Below, piece by piece: positions 37,135-48,988 of a stretch of 64,000 nt of DNA; the stretch's first letter is position 1; every line of letters starts with the position of its first letter. This DNA comes from Gordonia sp. (in: high G+C Gram-positive bacteria) (GTDB taxonomy: Bacteria; Actinomycetota; Actinomycetes; Mycobacteriales; Mycobacteriaceae). The stretch covers positions 16,079 through 80,078 of the forward strand of contig NZ_JAAYXO010000206.1 in the NCBI RefSeq assembly GCF_012515855.1. Direction: 5' to 3'. A program made the position numbers and the translations under genes. The notes under the pieces are model-generated. The model was not told the origin of the DNA. It saw only the letters and a program-made list of their open reading frames with translations, and searched no databases.

Positions 37135-39168
37135 ATGGGCAAGTTCTTCACACGATTGGTGTCGATGGTCGCGGTGTCGACCATCGCCGTCGGTCTCGTC
37201 GCGGTACCGCAGGCGAGCGCGGCGACCACCGGCATCAATCCGCCGGAGTGGACGCAGACGTACAACGGACCGCAGCGATACGCGGGCGTCCATGTGACGC
37301 CGAGCGTGCCGATCCGGATGTCGGACGGCACCGTTCTGCGCGCCGACGTCTACCGCCCCGCCGACCGGTCCGGTCGCGCCAGCACCGACCGCAACCCGGT
37401 GATCGTGAACATGACGCCGTACAACAAGCTGATCAGCATGATCGCCGCCGCCGCGACCAACGTCCCCGGCCTCTCGCAGCCGGTCATCGACTTCTTTGCC
37501 GGCATCAATCTGTCCGGCACCCCCATCTCGGGGACCGAGCAGCTCCTCAAGGTGGCCAAGGGCGGGCTGATGAGCTCGTTCGCCGTCGACCCGAAGCTCG
37601 TTCGCAGCGGCTACACGCAGATCGTCGTCGACGTCCGCGGTACCGGCACCTCGCAGGGCAAGTGGGATGTCTTCGGCAACCGGGAACAGAAGGACACCCT
37701 CGAGGTGCTCGACTGGGCGCGCAAGCGGTCGTACTCCAACGGCGAGCTCGGCATGTCCGGCTACTCGTACTCGGCGATCAACCAGCTGCAGGCGGCAGCC
37801 AAGCGGCCCCTCGGTCTCAAGGCGATCTTCCCCGCGGCGCCGATGACCGACATCGTCGCCGACGTGGTCGCACCCGGCTCCGGGTACGGCGCGGGCTTTC
37901 TGGCGCTCTGGCTGTTCGCCGTCAACGGCGCCAAGATGGTCCCCGACCTGCCTAGCCTGTTGCGCGGACAGTTCGACGTGAAGTGGCTGCAGGACCGGAT
38001 CAACAACCCCGCCGTCTTTGTTCCCGAGTTTCTGCAGGGCCTGGGTGCGCGGTCGACGGACGAGCTGACGGGCCGCACCCGGGAACTCGTCTCCCTGAAA
38101 TCGGCCTACCGTCAGGCGCTCACCACCGATGCTGCGAAGATCCAGGTCCCGACGTTCGTCGTCGGCGGCTGGCAGGACCTGTTCACCAACATGGAATGGC
38201 GCACCCTCGACCAGCTCAGCGGCCTGCCGAACAGCAAGAAGAAGCTGCTGATGAGCGCCGGCCAGCACATGACCAACGGTTGGGACACCCTCGGTCGACC
38301 CGGTCAGCCGCCGGCCTGGGGCGTGCTGCAGCGCGCGTGGTTCGACAAGTGGATCAAGGGCGTCGACAACGGCATCGATCGGTACGCGCCCGCGACCAGC
38401 CACCAGCAGGGCGGCACCTGGGTGCAGTCGGAGTCGTTCCCGCGCCCCGGGCAGGTCCATCGTCGGATGTACCTCACGCCCAGGCGCAGCGGCACGTCGC
38501 CGACCTCGGTGGCTGACGGCTCGCTGTCGGCCACCGGACCCAAGCGCAAGGCCAAGTGGACGGTGGCGCCGGGAGTCACCACCCTGTGCTCGGGCGACAC
38601 CAATCGCGATCAGATCGGCTTCCTGAGTCCGTTCGACATGTGCAGCAAGGACAACCGCATCGCCGAGCGCGGCGCACTCACGTTCACCTCCGCCCCGGCG
38701 CGGAAGGCCACGTCGATCAACGGTCCGATCAACCTCCATGTGCGCACCCAGGTCGACGCCAAGGACGGTTTCTACGCAGCGGTGGTCTCCGACGTCGCGC
38801 CCGACGGCACGTCACGCGTGATCACCACCGGATCCATGACGGTGTCGATCCGCAACCAGCTGGACAAGACGCTGACGGGGTACGCACCCAACGGTGACGT
38901 CGTCGATCCCCACTACTCCCTCGACGCCTTCAAGCGCAGCCTGGTGAAGCCCGGCGCCAAGCAGTACCTCGACATCGGAACGCTCGGCACCGACGCGCTC
39001 TTGAAGCCGGGCCACCGCCTTCGCGTGAGCGTCTACGCGTTCAATGCGCCCCGCGCGGTGTCGTTCGGGCCAATCTCCCACGATTCGCAACTCAAGCCCG
39101 AGCACGTTCTGCTCGACCCGAGCGAGCCGAGCTGGCTGCAGGTACCGAGCGATCGTCCGATCGGGTAG
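37135..39168 (+). CDS. Secreted CocE/NonD-family alpha/beta hydrolase (X-Pro dipeptidyl-peptidase S15 type)
   Basis: A 677-residue exported hydrolase. The signal peptide covers about 1-31 (MGKFFTRLVSMVAVSTIAVG, cleavage near QASAA). The S15 domain has DVRGTGTSQGKWDVF (oxyanion-side motif), the nucleophile segment GMSGYSYSAINQ and a His region near SAGQHMTNGWDTL; a C-terminal jelly-roll domain follows from about 430. The usual GxSYxG nucleophile elbow reads GYSYSA here. Candidate substrates are esters or peptides outside the cell; it cannot be assigned. Start at the ATG at 37135 places the signal peptide correctly. Confidence 0.88.
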   Translation: MGKFFTRLVSMVAVSTIAVGLVAVPQASAATTGINPPEWTQTYNGPQRYAGVHVTPSVPIRMSDGTVLRADVYRPADRSGRASTDRNPVIVNMTPYNKLISMIAAAATNVPGLSQPVIDFFAGINLSGTPISGTEQLLKVAKGGLMSSFAVDPKLVRSGYTQIVVDVRGTGTSQGKWDVFGNREQKDTLEVLDWARKRSYSNGELGMSGYSYSAINQLQAAAKRPLGLKAIFPAAPMTDIVADVVAPGSGYGAGFLALWLFAVNGAKMVPDLPSLLRGQFDVKWLQDRINNPAVFVPEFLQGLGARSTDELTGRTRELVSLKSAYRQALTTDAAKIQVPTFVVGGWQDLFTNMEWRTLDQLSGLPNSKKKLLMSAGQHMTNGWDTLGRPGQPPAWGVLQRAWFDKWIKGVDNGIDRYAPATSHQQGGTWVQSESFPRPGQVHRRMYLTPRRSGTSPTSVADGSLSATGPKRKAKWTVAPGVTTLCSGDTNRDQIGFLSPFDMCSKDNRIAERGALTFTSAPARKATSINGPINLHVRTQVDAKDGFYAAVVSDVAPDGTSRVITTGSMTVSIRNQLDKTLTGYAPNGDVVDPHYSLDAFKRSLVKPGAKQYLDIGTLGTDALLKPGHRLRVSVYAFNAPRAVSFGPISHDSQLKPEHVLLDPSEPSWLQVPSDRPIG

Positions 39169-39181
39169 GTGACACGACAAG

Positions 39182-39216
39182 AAGACCCGGAAGCGATATA
39201 TCCGCTTCCGGGTCTT
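39182..39216. terminator. Terminator between the hydrolase gene and tRNA-Ala
   Basis: A perfect 14-bp stem (AAGACCCGGAAGCG arms) with a 7-nt loop, followed by TACTTCTCTTCTTG. It can end the hydrolase transcript and, on the other strand, the tRNA transcript. Confidence 0.85.
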
Positions 39217-39230
39217 TACTTCTCTTCTTG

Positions 39231-39303
39231 TGGAGCCTAGGAGATTCGAACTCCTGACATCTGCCTTGCAAAGGCAGCGCTCTACCAACTGAGCTAAGGC
39301 CCC
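39231..39303 (-). tRNA. tRNA-Ala (anticodon TGC)
   Basis: A 73-nt tRNA with acceptor GGGGCCT/AGGCTCC, anticodon stem CTGCC/GGCAG and loop TTTGCAA. CCA is not encoded. It follows tRNA-Ile on the same strand, the conserved arrangement downstream of gyrA in mycobacteria. Confidence 0.96.
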
Positions 39304-39333
39304 GTACCGGCGAACCGGTCGGTTAAATTGTGG

Positions 39334-39407
39334 TGGGCCTAGGAGGACTTGAACCTCCGACCTCTTCGTTATCAGCGAAGCGCTCTAACCGCCTGAGCTA
39401 TAGGCCC
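39334..39407 (-). tRNA. tRNA-Ile (anticodon GAT)
   Basis: A 74-nt tRNA with acceptor GGGCCTA/TAGGCCC, anticodon stem CTTCG/CGAAG and loop CTGATAA. A CCA end is encoded next (39331-39333). Probably co-transcribed with tRNA-Ala. Confidence 0.96.
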
Positions 39408-39467
39408 TCAACCGAGAATGAAGATTACCCGAGTAGCAGAACATCTCCAAAACGGCAGGTCAGAGGC

Positions 39468-40487
39468 CTAGTCGAGGTCAGCCAAGGTGATCTCCACACC
39501 ACCGACGAAATCGGCGCAAACGTTGTAGATGTACGCCGAGATGGTGGCGAGCGCAGTCAGCAGAACCGAGCTCGCGACGCCGAACAGCGCGCTGAACATG
39601 AACACTTGGCCACCACTGATGAGATCCTGGCCACTGGTGCTGCCGTCAGCGCTCACGAGCGTTCCGAACGAGCTGTTGATCTGATCCCAGATACCCATCC
39701 CACCGAGGACGCCGTACAGGATCGCGACCGCGATCATCCAGATGAAGAAGCCCGCGACGCACAGCACGCCGGCCACCTTGAAAATCGACCACGGATCGAC
39801 GCGTCGGATCTGCACCGCGGCGCGCAGCGGAGCACCCGAGGCACGGGCCGGGATGGTCTGGCTCGACGCCCGCGCGATGGCCTGCTCTTTGGCCTTCTCG
39901 GTGTGGTGAATCGAGTCCAGGTCCGGAAGCTGATCCTTGTCCGCCAACCGCTCCCGCGGGATGTTGCGGGTATCGGACTCGACGAACGGTGCAGGCTTGG
40001 ACGGCGCCGGACTCGGCGCAGCCGCCGGGGGCGCCGGTGCAGCCTTCGGAGGCTGCTGTGCAGGCATCGGTCCGGACGGGGGTCCGGCCGTGACCGGACG
40101 TTGCGGCATCGGCGCGGGGCCCTGCGCGGGTGCGGGGGCCGGGCCGATCTTCGGGTTCGGTCCCGAATCGGGCTTGCCCTGTGGTCCGACCGGCCCGGGT
40201 CCCTGGGTGCCCGCCTGCGGTCCCTGGGGTGCAGGAGGCCCCTGCGGCGACGGTGGCGAAGACTGCGGGGGCTTCTGCTCCGCCCGCGGGGAATCGCCCG
40301 CGACCACTCCTCGCGGAGCGGGGCCGCCGGTCGACGGACCGGTGCGGTCGTCGTCGACCACCCCGGCGGCCTTGGCCAACTCACCAGCTGTCAGCCCGGT
40401 GGCGACGGATGTCTCTCCGCGCTTCCATGGCGGGGCCAGCGCCCCACGTTCGACATTCTTGTCGTCCGGCTGATTCGGTATGCTCAC
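39468..40487 (-). CDS. DUF3566 proline-rich membrane protein downstream of gyrA (Rv0007-like)
   Basis: A 339-residue protein. A long Pro/Gln/Ala/Gly-rich disordered region (to about residue 215) precedes the DUF3566 domain (about 225-339): RRVDPWSIFKVAGVLCVAGF, one helix, then a conserved loop and a second helix (GGQVFMFSALFGVASSVLLT), ending VCADFVGGVEITLADLD. It sits directly after gyrA as in mycobacteria. I use the GTG at 40487 with GAGGAA upstream; the ATG at 40514 is the alternative. The function is unknown; homologues are linked to the cell envelope. Confidence 0.87.
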   Translation of the reverse strand: MSIPNQPDDKNVERGALAPPWKRGETSVATGLTAGELAKAAGVVDDDRTGPSTGGPAPRGVVAGDSPRAEQKPPQSSPPSPQGPPAPQGPQAGTQGPGPVGPQGKPDSGPNPKIGPAPAPAQGPAPMPQRPVTAGPPSGPMPAQQPPKAAPAPPAAAPSPAPSKPAPFVESDTRNIPRERLADKDQLPDLDSIHHTEKAKEQAIARASSQTIPARASGAPLRAAVQIRRVDPWSIFKVAGVLCVAGFFIWMIAVAILYGVLGGMGIWDQINSSFGTLVSADGSTSGQDLISGGQVFMFSALFGVASSVLLTALATISAYIYNVCADFVGGVEITLADLD

Positions 40488-40536
40488 AGGCGATTCCTCA
40501 CTGAACGGGTCCATCCCACCCTAAACGCTGGTCCGG

Positions 40537-43038
40537 CTATTCCTGATCTGCCGCGCCCTCGTCCTCATCGGGCTCGTCGGCATTGCGCGCAACGGCAATC
40601 AGGGTGTCACCGTCCGACAGGTTCATCAAGCGGACACCCTTGGTCTGGCGTCCTGCCTTCCGGACCTGCTTGGCCTTGGTGCGGATCACGCCGCCGCTGG
40701 AGGTGATGGCGTAGATCTCGCTGTCGAGGTCCACCACCAGAGCGCCGACGAGGTCACCGCGCTTCGGGTCGTGCTGAATCGTCAGCACCCCCTTGCCGCC
40801 GCGACCCTGCGCCGTGTACTCCTCGATGTCGGTGCGCTTGGCGTAGCCGCCCGACGTCGCGACCAACAGGAACGTGTCCGGGCGGACGACGGTGAGACTG
40901 AGCAGCTCGTCGTCGTTGTTGAACCGCATGCCCTGGACGCCGGAGGTCTGTCGACCCATCGGACGCAGCGTCTCGTCGCTGGCGGTGAAGCGGATCGACT
41001 GTCCCTTCTTCGAGACCAGGAGCAGGTCGTCCTCCGCGCTGCACAGGCGTGCGCCGACCAGCTCGTCCTCGCCACGCAGGTTGATGGCTGCGATGCCGCC
41101 CGAACGGTTGGAGTCGAAGGCGTCCAGACGCGACTTCTTGACCAGGCCGTCGCGGGTGGCGAGAACCAGGTAGTCGGCGTCGTCGTAGCCGGAGATCCGG
41201 ATGACCTGCGCGATCCGCTCCTCCGGCTGGAAGGCCAGGAGGTTGGCGACGTGCTGGCCGCGCGCGGTGCGGTTGGCCTCGGGGAGCTCGTACGCCTTGG
41301 CGCGGTAGACGCGGCCCTTGGTGGTGAAGAACAGCAGCCAGTCGTGCGTGCTGGAGACGAAGAAGTGGGCGACGATGTCGTCCTGCTTCAGGCCCGCACC
41401 CTGCACGCCCTTGCCACCGCGCTTCTGACTGCGGTAGAGGTCGGTCTTGGTGCGCTTGGCGTAGCCGGTCTCGGTGATCGTGACGACCACGTCCTCGCGC
41501 GCGATCAGATCCTCGTCGGTCACATCGCCCTCGGCGGGGATGATCTTCGACCGCCGCTCGTCGCCGTACTTGTCGACGACCTCCTTGAGCTCATCGCGGA
41601 CGATGGCGCGCTGCCGCTCGGGACGCTCCAGGATGTCCTTCAGGTCGGCGATCTCACGCTCGATCTCGGCTAATTCGTCGATGATCTTCTGGCGCTCCAA
41701 CGCCGACAGGCGACGCAACTGCATGGCCAGAATGGCGTCGGCCTGGATCTCGTCGATGTCGAGCAGATCCATCAGTCCGGTGCGGGCGGCGTCGGTGTTG
41801 GCCGACGCGCGGATCAGTGCGATGACCTCGTCGAGGGCGTCGAGCGCCTTCACCAGGCCGCGCAGGATGTGGGCGCGCTCCTCCGCCTTGCGCAGACGGT
41901 AGCGGGTGCGTCGAACGATGACCTCGATCTGGTGCGCCACGTAGTAGCGGATCATCTGATCCAGGCGCAGGGTGCGCGGCACGCCGTCGACGATCGACAG
42001 CATGTTGGCGCCGAAGTTGGTCTGCAGCTGGCTGTGCTTGTACAGGTTGTTCAGCACCACGCGGGCGACGCCGTCACGGCGCAGGGTGATGACGATGCGC
42101 AGGCCCGCGCGGTCGGACGACTGGTCCTCGATCTTGCTGATGCCCTTGAGCTTGCCGTCGTTGACCTGCTCGGCGATCGAGCTGATCAGGTTGTCCGGGT
42201 TCACCTGGTACGGCAGCTCGGTGACGATGAGCTGGGTAGTGCCCTTGACCTCTTCGATGTCGACCACGCTGCGCATCCGGATGCTGCCGCGGCCGGTCAT
42301 GTACGCGTCGCGGATGCCCTGCGTGCCGACGATCAGCGCGGCCGTCGGGAAGTCCGGGCCCTTGACGTACTCCATGCACGCGGCGAGCATGGTCTCCTCG
42401 TCGGCCTCGGGGTTCTCGAGCGCCCAGAACACCGCGTCGGCGACTTCGTTCAGGTTGTGCGGCGGAATGTTGGTGGCCATGCCGACCGCGATGCCACCCG
42501 AGCCGTTGATGAGCAGGTTCGGGATCCGCGACGGGAGCACCGTCGGCTCCTGCGTCTTGCCGTCGTAGTTCGGGACGAAGTCGACGGTCTCCTCGGTAAT
42601 GTCGCGCAGCATCTCCATGGCCAGCGGCGTGAGCCGGGCCTCGGTGTAACGCATGGCGGCGGCGCCGTCGTTGCCGCGCGAACCGAAGTTGCCCTGGCCG
42701 TCGATGAGCGGGTAGCGCATCGACCACGGCTGCGCGAGGCGGACCAGTGCGTCGTAGATCGACGAGTCGCCGTGTGGGTGGTAGTTACCCATGGTCTCCG
42801 AGACCGGGCGGGCCGACTTCACGTAGCCGCGCTCGGGACGGAAACCGGCGTCGAACGACGCGTACAGCAGTCGGCGGTGCACCGGCTTGAGGCCGTCGCG
42901 GACCTCGGGCAGGGCACGACCGACGATGACGCTCATCGCGTAGTCGATGTAGCTGTTCTGCATCTCCTGCCCGAGATCGACGGGTTCGACGCGGTCGCGT
43001 CCCTCGCCGTTCTCTGGCAGATCGGTTTCGTCGCTCAT
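40537..43038 (-). CDS. gyrA: DNA gyrase subunit A
   Basis: An 833-residue type IIA topoisomerase subunit that cuts and passes DNA in the A2B2 gyrase. Catalytic Tyr131 is in [10 protein letters not shown]. The quinolone-resistance region has Ser92 and Asp96 ([14 protein letters not shown]), i.e. Ser at the E. coli 83-equivalent position where mycobacteria usually have Ala. The C-terminal beta-pinwheel carries the GyrA box QKRGGKG and a second GRGGKG. No intein is present. It is 94 bp downstream of gyrB. Confidence 0.98.
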   Translation of the reverse strand: MSDETDLPENGEGRDRVEPVDLGQEMQNSYIDYAMSVIVGRALPEVRDGLKPVHRRLLYASFDAGFRPERGYVKSARPVSETMGNYHPHGDSSIYDALVRLAQPWSMRYPLIDGQGNFGSRGNDGAAAMRYTEARLTPLAMEMLRDITEETVDFVPNYDGKTQEPTVLPSRIPNLLINGSGGIAVGMATNIPPHNLNEVADAVFWALENPEADEETMLAACMEYVKGPDFPTAALIVGTQGIRDAYMTGRGSIRMRSVVDIEEVKGTTQLIVTELPYQVNPDNLISSIAEQVNDGKLKGISKIEDQSSDRAGLRIVITLRRDGVARVVLNNLYKHSQLQTNFGANMLSIVDGVPRTLRLDQMIRYYVAHQIEVIVRRTRYRLRKAEERAHILRGLVKALDALDEVIALIRASANTDAARTGLMDLLDIDEIQADAILAMQLRRLSALERQKIIDELAEIEREIADLKDILERPERQRAIVRDELKEVVDKYGDERRSKIIPAEGDVTDEDLIAREDVVVTITETGYAKRTKTDLYRSQKRGGKGVQGAGLKQDDIVAHFFVSSTHDWLLFFTTKGRVYRAKAYELPEANRTARGQHVANLLAFQPEERIAQVIRISGYDDADYLVLATRDGLVKKSRLDAFDSNRSGGIAAINLRGEDELVGARLCSAEDDLLLVSKKGQSIRFTASDETLRPMGRQTSGVQGMRFNNDDELLSLTVVRPDTFLLVATSGGYAKRTDIEEYTAQGRGGKGVLTIQHDPKRGDLVGALVVDLDSEIYAITSSGGVIRTKAKQVRKAGRQTKGVRLMNLSDGDTLIAVARNADEPDEDEGAADQE

Positions 43039-43132
43039 GAATCACTTTCCTGCGGCGATGCCGCTGTGGTGGCATGGTGCGGGCCGGGTGCTGACACTCG
43101 GGGCCCGCGCGGGTCTGGTTCTCTAGCGTCGA

Positions 43133-45193
<2,061 letters not shown>

Positions 45194-45374
45194 TCAGCTC
45201 CCATTCTGATTGAGGACAGTTGCACACCAGTGTACTGGGTAGTACGTCCACAGATGCGCTTGCCACGCCTCTGATTGCAACGGAGACCGACTATTTCCGT
45301 CCGAGGCGGGGCCGATCGTGGCCCGGCGCCGTTTCACCGCTCTAGCGTCGAAATCCAGGGTCTGCCGATCGGAG

Positions 45375-45953
45375 TCAGCCGTAGGTGTCGCGCGGGCCGC
45401 GTCCGGAGATGTGCCTGGGACCTTTTCGCCAGCTCGGCGCCTTGGGTCCGGTGATGCGCAGGCTCGTCACCATGCCGTGGCCGATCACCTTCGCGATCTT
45501 CGCCAGGATCTGACCCTGCATGTACCGCAGTTGCGTGGCCCAGGCGGTCGACTCGGCGCTGACGTGCAGCACCGTGCCCTCGAGCCGGGTGGGCTGGGCG
45601 TGCGAGGAGATGTCCTCGCCGACGATCGACGGCCACATGCCGAACAGCGTGCCCTCGGAGATGCGCGGTTCCCAGCCGTGCTGCTTGGCGACTTTGCCGA
45701 TCATCTGCCCGAAGGTCTGCGGGTCGCGGGCATCCGGACCCGCTCCTGACCAGCGACGACGCGAACGGTCAGAGGTGGAGCGACGCTTGCTGCGGATGGG
45801 CGCGGATCGGCCCATCCCGACGGGTTTGCCTGCCGCTCGCGCGGCGGCACGGGCCTCCTCGAGGGCGGCGCGCGCGAGGTCGTAGCCGGACTTGCCGTCG
45901 CCGACGGTCGGGCCGCTGGGGGTGTCGGGGCTGGGGGTGTCCGGGTCAGTCAT
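45375..45953 (-). CDS. dciA: DUF721 protein (DciA-like replicative helicase operator)
   Basis: A 192-residue protein with a disordered basic N-terminal half and a C-terminal DUF721 domain (about 105-185; GKVAKQHGWEPRISEGTLFG, then WPSIVGEDISSHAQPTRLEG). DUF721 proteins, called DciA, help load or operate the DnaB helicase in bacteria that lack DnaC. I start at the ATG at 45953, which overlaps the recF stop by 8 bp and has GAGGGGAGG upstream; the longer frame overlaps recF. Position after recF matches the mycobacterial order. Confidence 0.88.
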   Translation of the reverse strand: MTDPDTPSPDTPSGPTVGDGKSGYDLARAALEEARAAARAAGKPVGMGRSAPIRSKRRSTSDRSRRRWSGAGPDARDPQTFGQMIGKVAKQHGWEPRISEGTLFGMWPSIVGEDISSHAQPTRLEGTVLHVSAESTAWATQLRYMQGQILAKIAKVIGHGMVTSLRITGPKAPSWRKGPRHISGRGPRDTYG

Positions 45954-47193
45954 CGTCGTCCTCCCCTCGCTCGGCCGTCTGTTCACCGTCGAGCTGCTCG
46001 TCACCGTGCTGCTCGTCACCGATCTGTTCGTCACCGATCACGATCGAATACCTGGAACCATCTTCGTCGACGGCTCCGACAGACACGCGTCGTCCGACGA
46101 TCGACTCGGGGATGTCGTCGGCCACCGCGGCGGTGATCAGCAGCTGGTCGGCGGTCGAAGTGAACTCGGCGAGCAGCCTGCGGCGGGTCACGTCGAGCTC
46201 GGCGAAGACGTCGTCGAGCATGATCACCGGCTCCACCCCGTCGGCGCGCAGCAGTTCGACGCTGGCCAGACGCAGCGACAGTGCGAACGACCAGCTCTCG
46301 CCGTGACTGGCGAAACCCTTAGCCGGCTCGTCGCCGAGTCCGAGGTAGAGATCGTCCCGGTGCGGTCCCACCAGGCACATGCCCCGGTCGATCTCCTTGC
46401 TGCGCACCTCGATCAGCTTCTGCGCCAGCACGTCGCGGATCGCGGCGATCTCGTCGTCGCCGCCCGGGCTGGCGTCGACCGACGCCCCCGCCGCGGTGCG
46501 GTAGGCGATCTCGGCAGGCCGCGAGTGCGGCGCGATCGATGCGTACGCCTGGGTCACGTACGGGGCGAGCTGTCGGATCACGGCCAGCCGCGACGCGGTG
46601 ACCTGTGCTCCGAGATCGGCGAGCTGCTGGTCCCAGACGTCCAAGGTGCTGATCACGGAGTCTGCCTGGCCGCGACGCATCGCGGCACCCGCGGTCTTGA
46701 GCAGCGCCGACCGCTGGCGGAGTACCCGGTCGTAGTCGGCTTTCGCTCCGGCGGCGAGGGGTCGCAGCTGGGCCACGAGTTCGTCGATGAAGCGGCGACG
46801 CTCGCCCGGATCGCCCCTGACTAGGGCCAGATCCTCGGGTGCGAACAGCACCGCGCGGAGGATGCCGAGGATCTCGCGTGTGCGCCGGACCGGTCGGGTG
46901 TTGATGGCCGCCTTGTTGGCGCCCTGCGCGTTGACCGTGAGGTCGACGGTGAGTTCGCGGCCGTCGTTCTCGACCGTCGCGGTGACCCGTGCGGCATCGG
47001 TGCCCGACCGCACCAGCGGCCCGTCCGACGACACCCGGTGCGAGCGCAGGGTCGCGACGTAGAACAGCGACTCGAGCAGATTCGTCTTTCCGAAGCCGTT
47101 GCGTCCGACGAAGATCGTGGTGCCCGGCGTCAGGGTGAACTGCGCCTGCGGCCACGACCGGAAGTCGCGCAACGTGAGTTCACGAACGTACAA
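45946..47193 (-). CDS. recF: DNA replication and repair protein RecF
   Basis: A 415-residue SMC-like ATPase that binds gapped DNA and helps load RecA. Walker A is GRNGFGKTN (about 30-38), the signature SHGESWSFALSLRLA and Walker B VIMLDDVFAELD. The start is a TTG at 47193 (MYVRELTLRDFRSWPQ). The C-terminus has an unusual acidic tail with repeated GDEQ units encoded by a 15-bp tandem repeat (45979-46038) and ends in EDDDD. gnd is absent between dnaN and recF, unlike mycobacteria. Confidence 0.96.
   Translation of the reverse strand: MYVRELTLRDFRSWPQAQFTLTPGTTIFVGRNGFGKTNLLESLFYVATLRSHRVSSDGPLVRSGTDAARVTATVENDGRELTVDLTVNAQGANKAAINTRPVRRTREILGILRAVLFAPEDLALVRGDPGERRRFIDELVAQLRPLAAGAKADYDRVLRQRSALLKTAGAAMRRGQADSVISTLDVWDQQLADLGAQVTASRLAVIRQLAPYVTQAYASIAPHSRPAEIAYRTAAGASVDASPGGDDEIAAIRDVLAQKLIEVRSKEIDRGMCLVGPHRDDLYLGLGDEPAKGFASHGESWSFALSLRLASVELLRADGVEPVIMLDDVFAELDVTRRRLLAEFTSTADQLLITAAVADDIPESIVGRRVSVGAVDEDGSRYSIVIGDEQIGDEQHGDEQLDGEQTAERGEDDDD
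45979..46038 (-). repeat. 15-bp tandem repeat in the recF C-terminus
   Basis: Four 15-bp units (45979-45993, 45994-46008, 46009-46023, 46024-46038) with consensus CTGCTCGTCACCGAT on the plus strand encode GDEQ-type acidic repeats after the conserved RecF fold. Unit length is a multiple of three, so copy number can vary without a frameshift. Confidence 0.8.
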
Positions 47194-47221
47194 GAGACTT
47201 TCACCGCACCGAAAGCGCAGG

Positions 47222-48424
47222 TCAGCCCGGCAGTCGGACCGGCATCAGCAGGTAGCTGAAGTCGCTCGCGCTCGCCAAGTAGGCACCTGATTCGTCGGCC
47301 GTCGGCTCGTCGCCCGTCGAGGGACGGAGCACCGCGGGACGGATGGCCGCGCGCCGGACGCCCGACCCGTCGGGTTCGGGGTTGGTGAACCCGAACTCCA
47401 CGGTCGAGGTGCCGATGGCAGCCAGGCCTTCGAGCAGGTAGTGCGGGTTGAACGCGATGATGATCGGCTCGCCGTAGAACTGCACCGGCAGCTCTTCCTC
47501 GGCCTTGCCTGCCTCGTCGCCACCGGCGGTGAGCAGCACGGAGTCGCTGGTGAAGTCCATCCGAACCTGGGCGCCGCGTTCGGCCACCAGGGAGACGCGC
47601 TTGATCGACTCGATCAGCGGTGCGCTCTCGATGGTCGCCACCGAGGTGTGGTTGGCGGGGAACAGCTGGCGGAACTTCGGGAACTCGGCGTCGAGCAGAC
47701 GGGTGGTGGTCTTCTTGGCGTTGCTCGTGATGCCGAGCATGCCCTCGGAGCCGATCGCGTGTGCCGAGCCGAAGGCCAGCTCGACGTTGCCGGAGCCGCC
47801 GGAGCCGGCCGACTTCGCGGCCTCGGAGAGGGTCTTGGCGGGCACCAGTGCGGCGCCCGAGGCACCGGCCTCGGCCGGGAGCCACTGGAGCTCGCGCACC
47901 GCGAGGCGGAAGCGATCGGTCGCGGCGAGGACCACCTTGTCGCCCTCGATCTCGACGCGGACACCGGTCAGCATCGGCAGGGTGTCGTCCTTACCTGCGG
48001 CAATGGCGACCTGCGAGACGGCCTCGGAGAACAGGTCGGCCGGGACCGCGCCGGTGTTCTCGGGAATCTCGGGAAGGTCCGGGTAGTCCTCGACCGGCAT
48101 CGTCGGGAGCGAGAACTTGGCGCTGCCACAGGCGATGGCCACGCGGGTGCCGTCGATCATCACGTCGACCGGCTTGTTCGGCAGTGCCTTGGTGATGTCG
48201 GCGAGGAGGCGACCGGAGACGAGGGCCTTGCCGGTCTCGGCGACCTCGGCGGAGATGGTCTGCGTGGCCGAGACCTCGTAGTCGAAGCCTGCGACCTGGA
48301 GGCCGGAGTCGTCGGAAGTCAGGACGACGCATCCGAGAACGGGCACCGGAGGACGTGAGGGGAGGCTGCGAGCAACCCATGCGACGGCATCGGCGAACTC
48401 GTCGCGCACAACACGAAACTTCAT
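47222..48424 (-). CDS. dnaN: DNA polymerase III beta sliding clamp
   Basis: A 400-residue ring-forming clamp of three similar domains that tethers replicative and repair polymerases to DNA. N-terminus [20 protein letters not shown] and C-terminus [11 protein letters not shown] match the family (the end of the clamp forms the partner-binding pocket). Normal length. It is the first gene downstream of oriC and lies 28 bp upstream of recF. Confidence 0.97.
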   Translation of the reverse strand: MKFRVVRDEFADAVAWVARSLPSRPPVPVLGCVVLTSDDSGLQVAGFDYEVSATQTISAEVAETGKALVSGRLLADITKALPNKPVDVMIDGTRVAIACGSAKFSLPTMPVEDYPDLPEIPENTGAVPADLFSEAVSQVAIAAGKDDTLPMLTGVRVEIEGDKVVLAATDRFRLAVRELQWLPAEAGASGAALVPAKTLSEAAKSAGSGGSGNVELAFGSAHAIGSEGMLGITSNAKKTTTRLLDAEFPKFRQLFPANHTSVATIESAPLIESIKRVSLVAERGAQVRMDFTSDSVLLTAGGDEAGKAEEELPVQFYGEPIIIAFNPHYLLEGLAAIGTSTVEFGFTNPEPDGSGVRRAAIRPAVLRPSTGDEPTADESGAYLASASDFSYLLMPVRLPG

Positions 48425-48619
48425 CGGTGGTGTTACCCCTTCTCGACGGTGCGGGTCTGCTGCGCACGCAGCAGAGCTTGCGACGGTGGTCGCCGAGTCC
48501 CACTGTAGAGCGCTTTGCGATCAGAAGTCGCACCGAGGGCGAAGTCGTTCGCGGCCGCGGCGTCGGGTGGCGACGCGGCGGAACGCGAACGTGGTCGACG
48601 GCTGTGTATGCACACAGCT

Positions 48620-48664
48620 TCTTTTAAAAGATGTTCTTTAAAGAAGAAATCTTCTTAGTAATAG
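48620..48664. other. Probable DNA-unwinding element of oriC
   Basis: The most AT-rich block of the origin region (TTTTAAAAGATGTTC onward through AAGAAATCTTCTTAGTAAT), next to the DnaA-box field and very different in composition from its surroundings. Confidence 0.6.
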
Positions 48665-48923
48665 GCACTGTGGGTTCTGTGGGTAACCGTACGTTGTCCC
48701 TGCTCGGACGGCTCGTCTGCGTGTGGAGGACGGGTGGATGAGATCGGTGGATGAATCGGGACGCCTGTGGACGCCGAAAGTTGTTCCACCGTCGCGCACC
48801 GGTTGTCCACAGATTTGCACCCTGTTGTCACCACCGAGTCCACAGGTTGGCCGCTGACGCGTCCTGGGTGTTTGTCGGGGCCGTCACCCCGGGAGAAATC
48901 GCGAAAAATCTTTCCCAACGAGT

Positions 48924-48954
48924 CGGCCGCAGACTCGTTGAGAGTCTGCGGCCG
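48924..48954 (-). terminator. dnaA terminator
   Basis: A perfect 13-bp stem (CGGCCGCAGACTC arms) with a 5-nt loop, 35 bp beyond the dnaA stop. On the minus strand a TTTTT run follows about 15 nt later. Overlapping CAACGAGT/ACTCGTTG arms could form an alternative fold. Confidence 0.7.
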
Positions 48955-48988
48955 CACTTGAGGGTGTTCTCGGAGTGTTGGGGCGTGC

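Larger units (their letters stand above)
48425..48988. other. oriC: Chromosomal replication origin oriC (dnaA-dnaN intergenic region)
   Basis: A 564-bp non-coding region. It has DnaA-box-like 9-mers: perfect actinobacterial TTGTCCACA (48803-48811), TGTGGACGC (48766-48774), GAGTCCACA (48836-48844), TGTGGGTAA (48678-48686), and two direct GGTGGATGA copies (48733-48741, 48746-48754). An AT-rich block, 48620-48664, with small palindromes (CTTTTAAAAG; AAGAAG-N4-CTTCTT) is the likely unwinding element. The dnaA terminator lies at 48924-48954. The dnaN promoter should be in the dnaN-proximal 150 bp. Confidence 0.9.

Noticed and set aside
39330..40706. Frame starting MVGLGGLEPPTSSL
   Set aside because: The start is the translated complement of tRNA-Ile and the rest is antisense to the DUF3566 gene.
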